From an uncultured Bacteroidota bacterium (GTDB lineage Bacteria > Bacteroidota > Bacteroidia > Bacteroidales > 4484-276): 5,638 nt of DNA. Positions 1 to 5,638 of the stretch are shown here, piece by piece. How positions within the stretch are numbered: position 1 is the stretch's first letter; each line of letters starts with the position of its first letter. Made by a program: the position numbers and the translations under genes. The notes under the pieces were generated by a model. The model did not search any database, was not told where the DNA came from, and saw only the letters and a list, made by a program, of their open reading frames with translations. The stretch spans positions 1 through 5,638 of the forward strand of contig CAIYZW010001018.1 of the NCBI GenBank assembly GCA_903930725.1. The letters run 5' to 3'.

Positions 1-522
1 ATTTTCGAAAATCAGGTTTTGAAGTTTTGGAATCTCGCTCTGGTGCGGCTTTCGGATATTTGGGTCATAAATTACGATCGCTCCGGCATCTCTGGCATTT
101 TTAATAAAATTGATCAAAGGTTGCCTCACTTCATGACTGGCCGAAAAAAAAGATCCAAAAAGAACAATGTCGTTTTCGTTAATTGCCGGAAAGGTTTGCT
201 GCAAGCGCTTTTTAGGATAGAATTTGTAAAATGAATAACTGGCATTTTGATGTTCATCCAAAAAGGCCAGGGCTATCGGTGTTTTCCCATCGTCAAATCG
301 AAAAATAAAATCCGTCGAAACCTGGTTTTCGTTAAGAAAATTAACGACCAGTTCCCCAACATCATCTGTTCCGATTTCGGTAATAAAACTAACATCTAGC
401 CCTAATCTGCCAAGCGAAACAGACGAATTGAGCATAGATCCACCAGCCTTTCCGGTGTGAATTTTGCCATTTTTAAAAATGATATCAAAAACCGTTTCTC
501 CAATGGTGAAGACTCTACGCAT
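1..522 (-). CDS. PfkB-family carbohydrate kinase (fructokinase/ribokinase-like), N-terminal part, cut by window edge
   Basis: The reading frame is open from an ATG at 522 to the left edge, giving 174 residues with no stop. PfkB enzymes are usually about 300 residues, so a little over half is present. Visible motifs are the sugar-binding glycine signature at residues 26-41 (AGGSMLNSSVSLGRLG), the IGTDDVGE segment at 50-57 that follows it in this family, and YDPNIR at 152-157, the family's D-x-N-x-R strand motif. The C-terminal ATP-binding and catalytic GAGD motif would lie outside the window. Family knowledge: these cytoplasmic enzymes use ATP to phosphorylate a sugar such as fructose or ribose, or sometimes a nucleoside. 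The substrate cannot be fixed from this half; the overall look is fructokinase-like. There is no Shine-Dalgarno site before the start, as is common in Bacteroidota. A possible promoter lies at 553-582. Confidence 0.9.
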   Translation of the reverse strand, partial: MRRVFTIGETVFDIIFKNGKIHTGKAGGSMLNSSVSLGRLGLDVSFITEIGTDDVGELVVNFLNENQVSTDFIFRFDDGKTPIALAFLDEHQNASYSFYKFYPKKRLQQTFPAINENDIVLFGSFFSASHEVRQPLINFIKNARDAGAIVIYDPNIRKPHQSEIPKLQNLIFEN

Positions 523-552
523 AAAATTCTAAAGATTTGACTTCACGCGGTT

Positions 553-582
553 AAAAGCTATCATAAACTCATTAGTTATCAA
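553..582 (-). promoter_or_regulatory. Possible Bacteroidota-type promoter for the sugar kinase
   Basis: On the minus strand a TTG (582-580) is followed after 19 nt by TAGCTTTT (560-553), which matches seven of the eight positions of the Bacteroidota -7 pattern TAnnTTTG. The implied 5' leader is about 25 nt. If real, the kinase is transcribed separately from the small gene upstream, 202 bp away. In AT-rich DNA such matches also arise by chance. Confidence 0.35.
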
Positions 583-595
583 TACTTTAATCGTA

Positions 596-607
596 TTAAC
601 GGGTTAA
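596..607. repeat. Short palindrome TTAAC-GG-GTTAA
   Basis: Five-base inverted arms (596-600 and 603-607) flank a 2-bp centre, just upstream of the possible kinase promoter. A near-identical palindrome with a 1-bp centre lies at 1202-1212, on the other side of the small cysteine gene. This could be a regulator site or chance in AT-rich DNA. Confidence 0.3.
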
Positions 608-701
608 ATCTTTCAGGTATTTGCCGGAGACAAAACTGTGGTATGTCAAAAATAAACGAACACACGGCTACCTGCAATGAAGGTGGTAAACGAAAATGCG
701 G

Positions 702-720
702 TAAACACAATAACTGTTTA
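702..720 (-). other. Short hairpin just after the small gene's stop codon
   Basis: TAAACA (702-707) and TGTTTA (715-720) form six-base inverted arms with a 7-nt loop, 4 nt downstream of the stop codon of the small minus-strand gene. The stem is AT-rich and no T-tract follows on the minus strand, so it is a poor match to an intrinsic terminator. It may only mark the 3' end of the transcript. Confidence 0.2.
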
Positions 721-724
721 TTCG

Positions 725-994
725 TCAGGCAGTAGCTTTCATCTGCAATATTATTTCGGCTGACTTCTTTTGGATGTTGGCTACAACACGGCAATTGAGG
801 CAATCCATTTTTACCGGATCATAATCACCGCAATCTAAAAGCTCATTGATGCCTTCTTCGCAATCTTCGGCGTAAATGGCCTTTTCGATACTGCGCACCG
901 AACGGCTGACTTTGTGTTTATTATCGAGGATTTGATTGTATTTTTTGGTAAAAGAAGGGCAGGTGATCTTTTCAGCGTTAAAATGATCATTCAT
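725..994 (-). CDS. Small five-cysteine protein of unknown function (89 aa)
   Basis: I do not recognise this protein. It is 89 residues, hydrophilic, and without a signal peptide or membrane segment, so probably cytoplasmic. Five cysteines lie at positions 12, 45, 55, 65 and 68. Three of them are exactly ten residues apart, and the last pair forms a C-L-N-C knuckle. This resembles a metal or iron-sulfur ligand set, but that is inference. The middle (about 25-55) and the end (about 70-86) look helical and are rich in Lys, Glu and Ile. The start is the ATG at 994: no upstream in-frame ATG is evident, there is no Shine-Dalgarno site, and a good promoter-like match lies about 60 bp upstream. No plausible gene overlaps it on either strand; a 74-residue frame at 579-803 overlaps its end but looks non-coding. 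It is a lone gene between the rhomboid and the kinase, all on the same strand. Confidence 0.65.
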   Translation of the reverse strand: MNDHFNAEKITCPSFTKKYNQILDNKHKVSRSVRSIEKAIYAEDCEEGINELLDCGDYDPVKMDCLNCRVVANIQKKSAEIILQMKATA

Positions 995-1056
995 AATTAT
1001 CGAATTTGTGTGTAAAAATGTTAGTACTTGTAAAATTTGATCGAGTTGGCAGTTGA

Positions 1057-1064
1057 CAAATGTA
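1057..1064 (-). promoter_or_regulatory. Bacteroidota -7 promoter element (TACATTTG) for the small cysteine gene
   Basis: On the minus strand TACATTTG matches the Bacteroidota TAnnTTTG pattern exactly. About 21 nt upstream is TGTG (1089-1086), one base from the TTTG expected near -33. Transcription would begin about 55 nt before the ATG at 994. This supports the small gene being expressed, but the upstream element is weak. Confidence 0.4.
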
Positions 1065-1115
1065 GTATCAAAAATTAATATTCATCACATATAGATAATT
1101 TCATTGTTAATGATT

Positions 1116-1125
1116 TTGTTGATAA
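1116..1125. repeat. Direct repeat TTGTTGATAA, copy 1 (DnaA-box-like on minus strand)
   Basis: The ten bases TTGTTGATAA recur at 1226-1235 in the same orientation, 110 bp away. The minus strand reads TTATCAACA, one base from the E. coli DnaA box TTATCCACA. Only two such sites are seen, so this is not enough to call a replication origin. Confidence 0.3.
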
Positions 1126-1201
1126 CTTTTTTGATTTCAAGTACTATTGTGACCAAAACTCAAAACAAAGCAGCTAAGAAATAATAAGTTAGATTGAAAT
1201 T

Positions 1202-1214
1202 TTAACGGTTAACC
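1202..1214. repeat. Palindrome TTAACGGTTAACC
   Basis: Two overlapping inverted repeats share these bases: TTAAC-G-GTTAA (1202-1212) and the perfect 8-bp palindrome GGTTAACC (1207-1214). It resembles the palindrome at 596-607. Both sit in non-coding DNA flanking the small cysteine gene. The role is unknown. Confidence 0.3.
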
Positions 1215-1225
1215 AAAATGCTGAC

Positions 1226-1235
1226 TTGTTGATAA
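1226..1235. repeat. Direct repeat TTGTTGATAA, copy 2
   Basis: Second copy of the repeat at 1116-1125, in the same orientation. It lies in the loop of the CTGAC/GTCAG inverted pair at 1221-1243. Confidence 0.3.
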
Positions 1236-1365
1236 TTTGTCAGGTTATTTATCTGAATTTAAGAAAGTTTAACCATAAAAACCCTAGCAAGAGCAAACTA
1301 TCAAAATGATTGATTCAATGAATTTTGGAGCTAAAATGTAGATGATTGTAACCCAAAATACAAAA

Positions 1366-2109
1366 TTACTGTTCTTTATTATCCTGAATTTCAGGTTTTT
1401 CGGATTCCTGGTAAATATAATTAACTTCAATTGGAGCAGGTTGTTCGGGTTTTGGGGCAGGAGGCGGAATTCGCCAGTAAGCATTTTCATCTTCGTTGGG
1501 GTCTTCTTCCTCAAGTTCCCAACTGAATTTTTTGCGTTGCGGTCCCTCATTTTTATAATAAACCGCTAATGCCAAACCAGCCAGAATCCCCATTAAATGC
1601 GACTCCCAGGAGATATTTTTTTCGGGAAAAAGCTGCGGAAAAATGCCCCAGACCAACCCACCGTACGAAAAGATAACAAACATCGAAATAGCCATCAGGC
1701 GTGATTCTTTTCTGAAAATCCCACTTAAAAAAATAAAAGTAGCCAGGCCATAAACCACGCCACTGGCGCCAATGTGGTAAGCCTCTCTGGCAAAAAACCA
1801 AACCCAGAGGCCGGTTACAAAATAGGTGAGTATAAAAACTTTCCAGGCAATGGGGCGATAAAAATAAAACAATGTAGCCATCAAAACCCAGATGGGGACA
1901 CTGTTTGCCGAAAGATGGGCAACATCGCCATGAATGAGCGGTGAAGTGAATATTCCTATTAATCCCGAAAATTTTAATGGCATTATCCCAAAAACGACAA
2001 AATTGTAATGAAAAATTACTTCGGCAAGTTTTACCAGCCATATTATAACCACAAAAAGTGTTGGATAAAAAATGCTATTGATGATTTTTGCCTTTTCGGA
2101 AACGTTCAT
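1366..2109 (-). CDS. Rhomboid-family intramembrane serine protease
   Basis: This is a 247-residue polytopic membrane protein with about six hydrophobic helices (roughly 14-30, 62-84, 88-108, 116-131, 139-158 and 171-186). The rhomboid active site is intact. The nucleophile is Ser116 in GASG (114-117) at the start of helix 4. The general base is His171 in the helix-6 motif HLMGILAG. His65 and Asn69 of HGDVAHLSAN (60-69) match the oxyanion-side His and Asn of E. coli GlpG. Family knowledge: rhomboids cut transmembrane substrates within or near the bilayer, using a Ser-His dyad. The substrate is unknown. After the core comes a tail of about 60 residues (188-247), acidic and then proline-rich (PPPAPKPEQPAP), probably cytoplasmic. 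The ATG at 2109 gives a short hydrophilic lead before helix 1 and no Shine-Dalgarno site is seen. The gene is divergent from the S41 peptidase gene. Confidence 0.93.
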   Translation of the reverse strand: MNVSEKAKIINSIFYPTLFVVIIWLVKLAEVIFHYNFVVFGIMPLKFSGLIGIFTSPLIHGDVAHLSANSVPIWVLMATLFYFYRPIAWKVFILTYFVTGLWVWFFAREAYHIGASGVVYGLATFIFLSGIFRKESRLMAISMFVIFSYGGLVWGIFPQLFPEKNISWESHLMGILAGLALAVYYKNEGPQRKKFSWELEEEDPNEDENAYWRIPPPAPKPEQPAPIEVNYIYQESEKPEIQDNKEQ

Positions 2110-2283
2110 TTATTGATATTTTTTTCGTGAATTCAGCGATTTATCAAACTCCAGGCCATATTTTTTTGGCAGGAAATGAACCGACTGGTCAAAAAAAGTG
2201 TTAACTCAAACAAACACGAAAATAATATGATTTGCCCTTCGTTGTGGTAAGGTTGTAAAATAAAGTATTCTTCCCGATAAAAA
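2110..2283. promoter_or_regulatory. Divergent spacer between the rhomboid and S41 peptidase genes
   Basis: This 174-bp AT-rich spacer separates two divergent start codons and so should hold promoters for both. I find no strong TAnnTTTG element on either strand. The nearest plus-strand candidates are ATGATTTG (2227-2234) and TATTCTTC (2266-2273, preceded 21 nt earlier by TTG), both imperfect. A GTTAAC palindrome is present at 2200-2205. Neither gene has a Shine-Dalgarno site here. Confidence 0.4.
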
Positions 2284-3912
2284 ATGATAAAAATGATCTT
2301 TAGAAATCTTTTCCGTATTGCTTCAATTTCAGTGCTTTTCGGTGGTTTAATCCTGTTTACCAACTGTGTAAAATCTCAAAACGTTGACGACCCAAAAGAA
2401 ACAGTCCAAAAATTTTCGACATTATTGCAAATTATTGAGTTTGCCTATGTTGACAGTGTTGATGGCCCTAAGCTGACAGAATCCGCGATAATTGAGATGC
2501 TTAAAAAGCTGGATCCGCACTCAGCCTATATTTCCAAAGAAGAAGTTGAGCGCGTTAACGAACCACTCGAAGGAAGTTTTGACGGAATTGGCGTTACTTT
2601 CCAACTTTTTGAAGATACAATTATTGTTATTTCACCTGTGCCCGGCGGCCCATCAGATAAACTGGGCATTCTGGCAGGTGATAAAATTGTAAAAATCGAA
2701 GGTGTAAACGCCACAGGAAAAGAAATCACTAACGACTGGGTAATGAAACGCTTACGTGGACAAAAAGGCACAACGGTAAACATTTCGATAAAACGTTCCG
2801 GTAAAAATGAACTCATTGATTATTCGATTATTCGTGATAAAATCCCACTCAATAGCATTGATGCCGCTTACATGGTTACCTCAAAAATCGGGTTGATTAA
2901 ACTTACCCGTTTTTCGAAAACTTCGATGGAAGAATTTACCGAATCTCTGGCCAAGCTTAAAGAGCAAGGCATGAAATCGCTTATTCTCGACCTTCGGGCC
3001 AATTCAGGCGGTTATCTTGATGTTGCCGTAAAACTGAGTGACGAATTTTTAACTGCCGAAAAACTTATTGTTTACACCGAAGGATTGCGTAGCCCGAGGC
3101 AGGATTTTGATGCCACCACCACAGGTGGTTTTGAGTTGGGAAGATTGGTTGTTTTAATTAACGAAGGTTCAGCTTCGGCAAGCGAAATTGTTTCCGGCGC
3201 TGTTCAGGACTGGGATCGTGGCTTAATCGTTGGGCGGCGTTCGTTTGGTAAAGGCCTTGTCCAACGTCCTTTTAAGCTGCCCGATAATTCGATGGTCAGG
3301 CTTACGACAGCACGATATCACACGCCCACTGGCCGTTGCATCCAGAAACCTTACGAAGAAGGCTCCGATGAATACGCTCAGGATTTTAAACACCGGCTCG
3401 ACAATGGAGAACTGGTTAGTGCCGACAGCATCAAATTTCCAGATTCGCTCAAATATTTTACACCCGGAAAACGCGTAGTTTACGGCGGTGGTGGCATTAT
3501 GCCTGATGTTTTTATGCCGATTGATTCGACACGTTTTTCTGATTATTACACCGATCTTGTTAGAAAATCGGTGTTTAATGATTTTGTAATTTCATATCTG
3601 GATAAAAACAGGACCAACCTGCTGGAAAAATATGCCGATATTGAGTCCTTTAAAAAGAATTTTAAGATTGATGACGAAATTTATACATCATTTGGCAAAA
3701 AAGCAGCCGATGAAGGCGTTTTGCGGAAACCTGCAGATAAATATTATTATCCTGACGAAAAGATAAAAATCCAGATCAAAGCATTGATTGCCCGTAATTT
3801 GTGGAATATGAATGCCTATTTTGAAGTCATCAGTATGATTGACGATGAGTTGAACGAAGCCATTAATTTGATTGAAGATGGGAAGATGTTCAACGAATTA
3901 AAGCTCAGATAA
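2284..3912 (+). CDS. S41-family C-terminal processing (tail-specific) peptidase with PDZ domain
   Basis: This 542-residue exported protease has a basic start and a hydrophobic helix (about 10-27) ending in F-T-N-C28. That may be a lipobox, though Phe at -3 and Asn at -1 are unusual, so a plain signal or anchor is also possible. A helical N-terminal region (38-90) precedes a PDZ domain (about 92-172), which in this family binds substrate C-termini. The peptidase core has the Ser-Lys pair: Ser298 in GSASASEI and Lys323 in FGKGLVQ, 25 residues apart as in CtpB and Prc, with Gln327 as the third member. A mostly helical tail (about 425-542) follows; the total length is usual for Bacteroidota CTPs. 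Family knowledge: these enzymes trim or degrade envelope proteins from the C-terminus. The first ATG (2284) is chosen over the one at 2293; both leave the signal intact. It is divergent from the rhomboid gene and 83 bp from fabG. Confidence 0.95.
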   Translation: MIKMIFRNLFRIASISVLFGGLILFTNCVKSQNVDDPKETVQKFSTLLQIIEFAYVDSVDGPKLTESAIIEMLKKLDPHSAYISKEEVERVNEPLEGSFDGIGVTFQLFEDTIIVISPVPGGPSDKLGILAGDKIVKIEGVNATGKEITNDWVMKRLRGQKGTTVNISIKRSGKNELIDYSIIRDKIPLNSIDAAYMVTSKIGLIKLTRFSKTSMEEFTESLAKLKEQGMKSLILDLRANSGGYLDVAVKLSDEFLTAEKLIVYTEGLRSPRQDFDATTTGGFELGRLVVLINEGSASASEIVSGAVQDWDRGLIVGRRSFGKGLVQRPFKLPDNSMVRLTTARYHTPTGRCIQKPYEEGSDEYAQDFKHRLDNGELVSADSIKFPDSLKYFTPGKRVVYGGGGIMPDVFMPIDSTRFSDYYTDLVRKSVFNDFVISYLDKNRTNLLEKYADIESFKKNFKIDDEIYTSFGKKAADEGVLRKPADKYYYPDEKIKIQIKALIARNLWNMNAYFEVISMIDDELNEAINLIEDGKMFNELKLR

Positions 3913-3939
3913 ATACCTTTTTAACAGAGGAATTTACTG

Positions 3940-3972
3940 TTGACATGCAGGTTTTTGATTTTATTATCTTTA
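3940..3972 (+). promoter_or_regulatory. Likely promoter of fabG (TTGACA - 22 nt - TATCTTTA)
   Basis: TTG of TTGACA (3940-3942) is followed 22 nt later by TATCTTTA (3965-3972), which matches TAnnTTTG except for the last base. Transcription would begin roughly 18 nt before the fabG ATG. This suggests fabG can be transcribed independently of the upstream peptidase gene. Confidence 0.45.
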
Positions 3973-3995
3973 CCGAAATTTTTAAAACATAAATT

Positions 3996-4742
3996 ATGAA
4001 ACTTTTAGAAAACAAAAAGGCGCTCATTACTGGCGCAGCTCGGGGGATAGGCCGTGCAATTGCCTTGGCTTATGCCGCCGAAGGTGCAGATGTTGCATTT
4101 ACAGATATCAGGCTTGACGACGATACCGAATCACTGGTAAAAGAAATCGAGGCCCTTGGTGTGAGAGGCAAAGCTTATGCCTCAGATGCCAGTAATTTTG
4201 AGCAAAGTGATACATTGATTGATGAAGTAGTAAAGGATTTTGGAACCATTGATATTCTGGTTAATAATGCAGGAATCACCCGCGACAACCTGCTGATGCG
4301 AATGGCTGAAACAGATTGGGATCTTGTAATTAAGGTAAATCTAAAATCTGTTTTTAACATGACCAAAGCTGTACAGCGTGTCATGCTGAAACAACGGAGT
4401 GGCGCCATCATCAACATGAGTTCGGTGGTGGGAATTGCAGGAAACGCCGGACAATCAAATTATTCGGCATCCAAAGCTGGTTTAATTGGTTTCACAAAAT
4501 CCATTGCCCAGGAACTTGGCTCACGGAATGTCCGCTGCAACGCCATCGCTCCTGGATTTATTGAAACAGCCATGACCGAAAAATTAACTGCCGAAGTTAG
4601 AGAATCCTGGATTAAAAATATTCCACTCAGGCGATCAGGAAAGCCCACAGATGTTGCAAACATCGCAATATTCCTTGCCTCCGACCTTTCGTCGTACGTT
4701 ACAGGCCAGGTAATAAACGTGTGCGGTGGCATGCAGATGTAG
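3996..4742 (+). CDS. fabG: 3-oxoacyl-[acyl-carrier-protein] reductase FabG
   Basis: This is a 248-residue classical short-chain dehydrogenase, full length for FabG. The Rossmann motif TGAARGIG is at 12-19 and NNAG at 90-93. The catalytic tetrad is Asn115, Ser143, Tyr156 and Lys160 (YSASK), with spacings equal to E. coli FabG. The PGFIETAM segment (186-193) and the C-terminal SYVTGQVINV are also typical. Family knowledge: FabG reduces 3-oxoacyl-ACP to 3-hydroxyacyl-ACP in each cycle of type II fatty acid synthesis, as a cytoplasmic tetramer. Two details differ from the E. coli enzyme. An Asp (37) sits at the end of strand 2, a position that often favours NADH over NADPH. The usual V-D-G-G near the C-terminus reads V-C-G-G (Cys243). 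No other fatty acid gene is in view, so another SDR role cannot be excluded, but the sequence is strongly FabG-like. It has its own probable promoter. Confidence 0.92.
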   Translation: MKLLENKKALITGAARGIGRAIALAYAAEGADVAFTDIRLDDDTESLVKEIEALGVRGKAYASDASNFEQSDTLIDEVVKDFGTIDILVNNAGITRDNLLMRMAETDWDLVIKVNLKSVFNMTKAVQRVMLKQRSGAIINMSSVVGIAGNAGQSNYSASKAGLIGFTKSIAQELGSRNVRCNAIAPGFIETAMTEKLTAEVRESWIKNIPLRRSGKPTDVANIAIFLASDLSSYVTGQVINVCGGMQM

Positions 4743-4788
4743 TCCGGTTTTCATAAAAATATCCCAATTAAAAATTTACCGAATCAGC

Positions 4789-4793
4789 GGAGG
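4789..4793 (+). promoter_or_regulatory. Strong Shine-Dalgarno site (GGAGG) fixing a TTG start
   Basis: GGAGG lies 5 nt before the TTG at 4799. No ATG or GTG is in frame between the upstream stop (4769-4771) and this TTG, and the next in-frame ATG (codon 18) would cut the first membrane helix. No other gene in the window has such a site, which makes it useful for deciding the start. Confidence 0.7.
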
Positions 4794-4798
4794 AAGTT

Positions 4799-5638
4799 TT
4801 GAATATTGTTACCGAATATCCCGGATGGTTGTTTGTTTTATGTATTTTGATGGGTGGAGTTTACGCTTCCATTCTTTATTATAAAAACAGGCGGGAAGAT
4901 TTTTCACTTTCAACCAGCCGTTTACTGGCTGCAATTAGGTTTTTGGCAATAACACTTATTGCTTTTTTATTGCTTTCGCCATTGTTAAAAAGCGTTTTCA
5001 AAACTTCTGAAAAGCCTTTGATTATCATTGCCCAGGATAATTCGCAATCGTTAGTAGTTGGCCAGGATTCGACATTTTATAAGAAAGATTATCCCGAAAA
5101 GATCAAAGAACTTTCCAAAAACCTGCAGAATGATTACGATGTACGGATTTATTCGTTCAGTGATAAAGTTGCTGAAGGCGACAATCTGAATTTTAACGGA
5201 AAGCAAACAGATATTTCGGTATTGTTTGACGAGATGATTACCCGTTTCACAAATCGCAATGTTGGAGCCATGTTGCTTGCCAGCGATGGTATTTACAACA
5301 AAGGCGTAAATCCGGTTTATAGTTCCGAAAAGATAAAATTCCCGGTTTACACGCTTGCTTTGGGCGATACAACTTTTCGTAAGGATATTTTTATCCGGAA
5401 AGTCAACTTTAACAGGATGGCTTATCTTGGAAACGATTTTCCTGTCGAAATCCTGGTTGGAGCAAACAGATGCAAAAGCTTGAGCAGCGTACTTACGGTC
5501 AGTTCAAAAGGTAAGGTTTTATTTACTAAAAATCTGACCTTTACCAATGATCAATATTCCGAAACCGTTCAGGTGAAGCTAAATGCCTCTTCGGTCGGAT
5601 TGCAGCGATACCAGCTAAGGATAGCTCAGGTTTCTGAC
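4799..5638 (+). CDS. Membrane-anchored von Willebrand factor A domain protein, N-terminal part, cut by window edge
   Basis: The frame is open from a TTG at 4799 to the right edge, giving 280 residues with no stop. Two hydrophobic helices (about 10-27 and 43-63) flank a basic loop (KNRRED, 29-34), which by the positive-inside rule is cytoplasmic and puts the rest outside the inner membrane. A VWA-like domain follows (about 72-200) with a complete metal-ion-dependent adhesion site: D80-N-S82-Q-S84, Thr137, and Asp163 in LLASDGIYNKG. From about 205 the sequence is beta-rich, like the immunoglobulin-like domains that often follow. Family knowledge: Bacteroidota encode large proteins of this layout (often about 700 residues) whose function is poorly known; BatA-type proteins share the anchored VWA idea. 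It starts 56 bp after fabG with no clear terminator between, so co-transcription is possible. The function is not assigned. Confidence 0.85.
   Translation, partial: MNIVTEYPGWLFVLCILMGGVYASILYYKNRREDFSLSTSRLLAAIRFLAITLIAFLLLSPLLKSVFKTSEKPLIIIAQDNSQSLVVGQDSTFYKKDYPEKIKELSKNLQNDYDVRIYSFSDKVAEGDNLNFNGKQTDISVLFDEMITRFTNRNVGAMLLASDGIYNKGVNPVYSSEKIKFPVYTLALGDTTFRKDIFIRKVNFNRMAYLGNDFPVEILVGANRCKSLSSVLTVSSKGKVLFTKNLTFTNDQYSETVQVKLNASSVGLQRYQLRIAQVSD

Larger units (their letters stand above)
995..1365. other. AT-rich gene-free stretch between the rhomboid and the small cysteine gene
   Basis: No convincing coding frame is seen on either strand. The stretch is much richer in A+T than the flanking genes. 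It holds the promoter-like element for the small gene (1057-1064), a direct repeat of TTGTTGATAA (1116-1125 and 1226-1235), the palindrome TTAACGGTTAACC (1202-1214), a CTGAC/GTCAG inverted pair (1221-1225 and 1239-1243), and a small palindrome ATTGA-T-TCAAT (1309-1319). No GC-rich stem with a T-tract is present after the rhomboid stop, so how that transcript ends is unclear. No tRNA-like or other structured RNA was recognised. Confidence 0.6.

Noticed and set aside
579..803. Minus-strand 74-residue open frame overlapping the end of the small cysteine gene
   Set aside because: Its composition looks random, it overlaps a better supported gene in another frame, and it has no ribosome binding site or recognisable motif.
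995..1365. A replication origin in the AT-rich stretch
   Set aside because: There are only two imperfect DnaA-box-like sites and no replication gene nearby. This is too little evidence to annotate an origin.
1342..1569. Plus-strand 75-residue hydrophobic open frame
   Set aside because: It is antisense to the C-terminal part of the rhomboid gene. Its hydrophobicity follows from the complement of Lys, Glu and Asn codons.
2133..2363. Minus-strand 76-residue open frame covering the divergent spacer
   Set aside because: It overlaps the start of the S41 peptidase gene antisense and would occupy the only space for its promoter. No motif supports it.
3922..3941. TAACAG ... CTGTT inverted repeat after the S41 stop codon as a terminator
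   Set aside because: The stem is only five Watson-Crick pairs with a 9-nt loop, is not GC-rich, and the nearest T-run starts about 10 nt later. It also overlaps the proposed fabG promoter.
1..5638. A CRISPR array, transposon, toxin-antitoxin pair or other defence cassette
   Set aside because: No regularly spaced long repeats, transposase motifs, terminal inverted repeats or toxin-antitoxin gene pair are visible. All large genes belong to common housekeeping or envelope families.

Overview
The window looks like ordinary chromosomal sequence from a member of the Bacteroidota, most likely order Bacteroidales or Marinilabiliales. The reasons are AT-rich intergenic DNA, a lack of Shine-Dalgarno sites in front of most genes, promoter-like matches to the Bacteroidota TTG / TAnnTTTG pattern, and protein sequences that read like that phylum's FabG, S41 peptidase and membrane VWA families. 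This placement is inference from sequence character; no search was run.

Layout. On the minus strand, positions 1-522 hold the N-terminal part of a PfkB-family sugar kinase that runs off the left edge. Positions 725-994 hold a small five-cysteine protein that I do not recognise. An AT-rich gene-free stretch (995-1365) follows, then a rhomboid intramembrane serine protease (1366-2109). A 174-bp divergent spacer separates this from the plus-strand genes: a signal-bearing, PDZ-containing C-terminal processing peptidase of family S41 (2284-3912), a FabG-type 3-oxoacyl-ACP reductase (3996-4742), and the first 280 codons of a membrane-anchored von Willebrand A domain protein (4799-5638). The last gene starts at a TTG behind a strong GGAGG site and runs off the right edge.

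How the genes may work together. The rhomboid and the S41 peptidase are divergently arranged and both act at the cell envelope, so a shared envelope role is possible, though adjacency is the only evidence. fabG has its own plausible promoter and may be co-transcribed with the VWA gene, since 56 bp without a clear terminator lie between them. FabG serves fatty acid elongation, and the kinase sugar metabolism. I see no mobile element, CRISPR array, RNA gene or defence cassette, and no convincing new multi-gene system. The items most worth a second look are the small cysteine protein, the palindromes and DnaA-box-like repeats around it, and the non-ATG start of the VWA gene.
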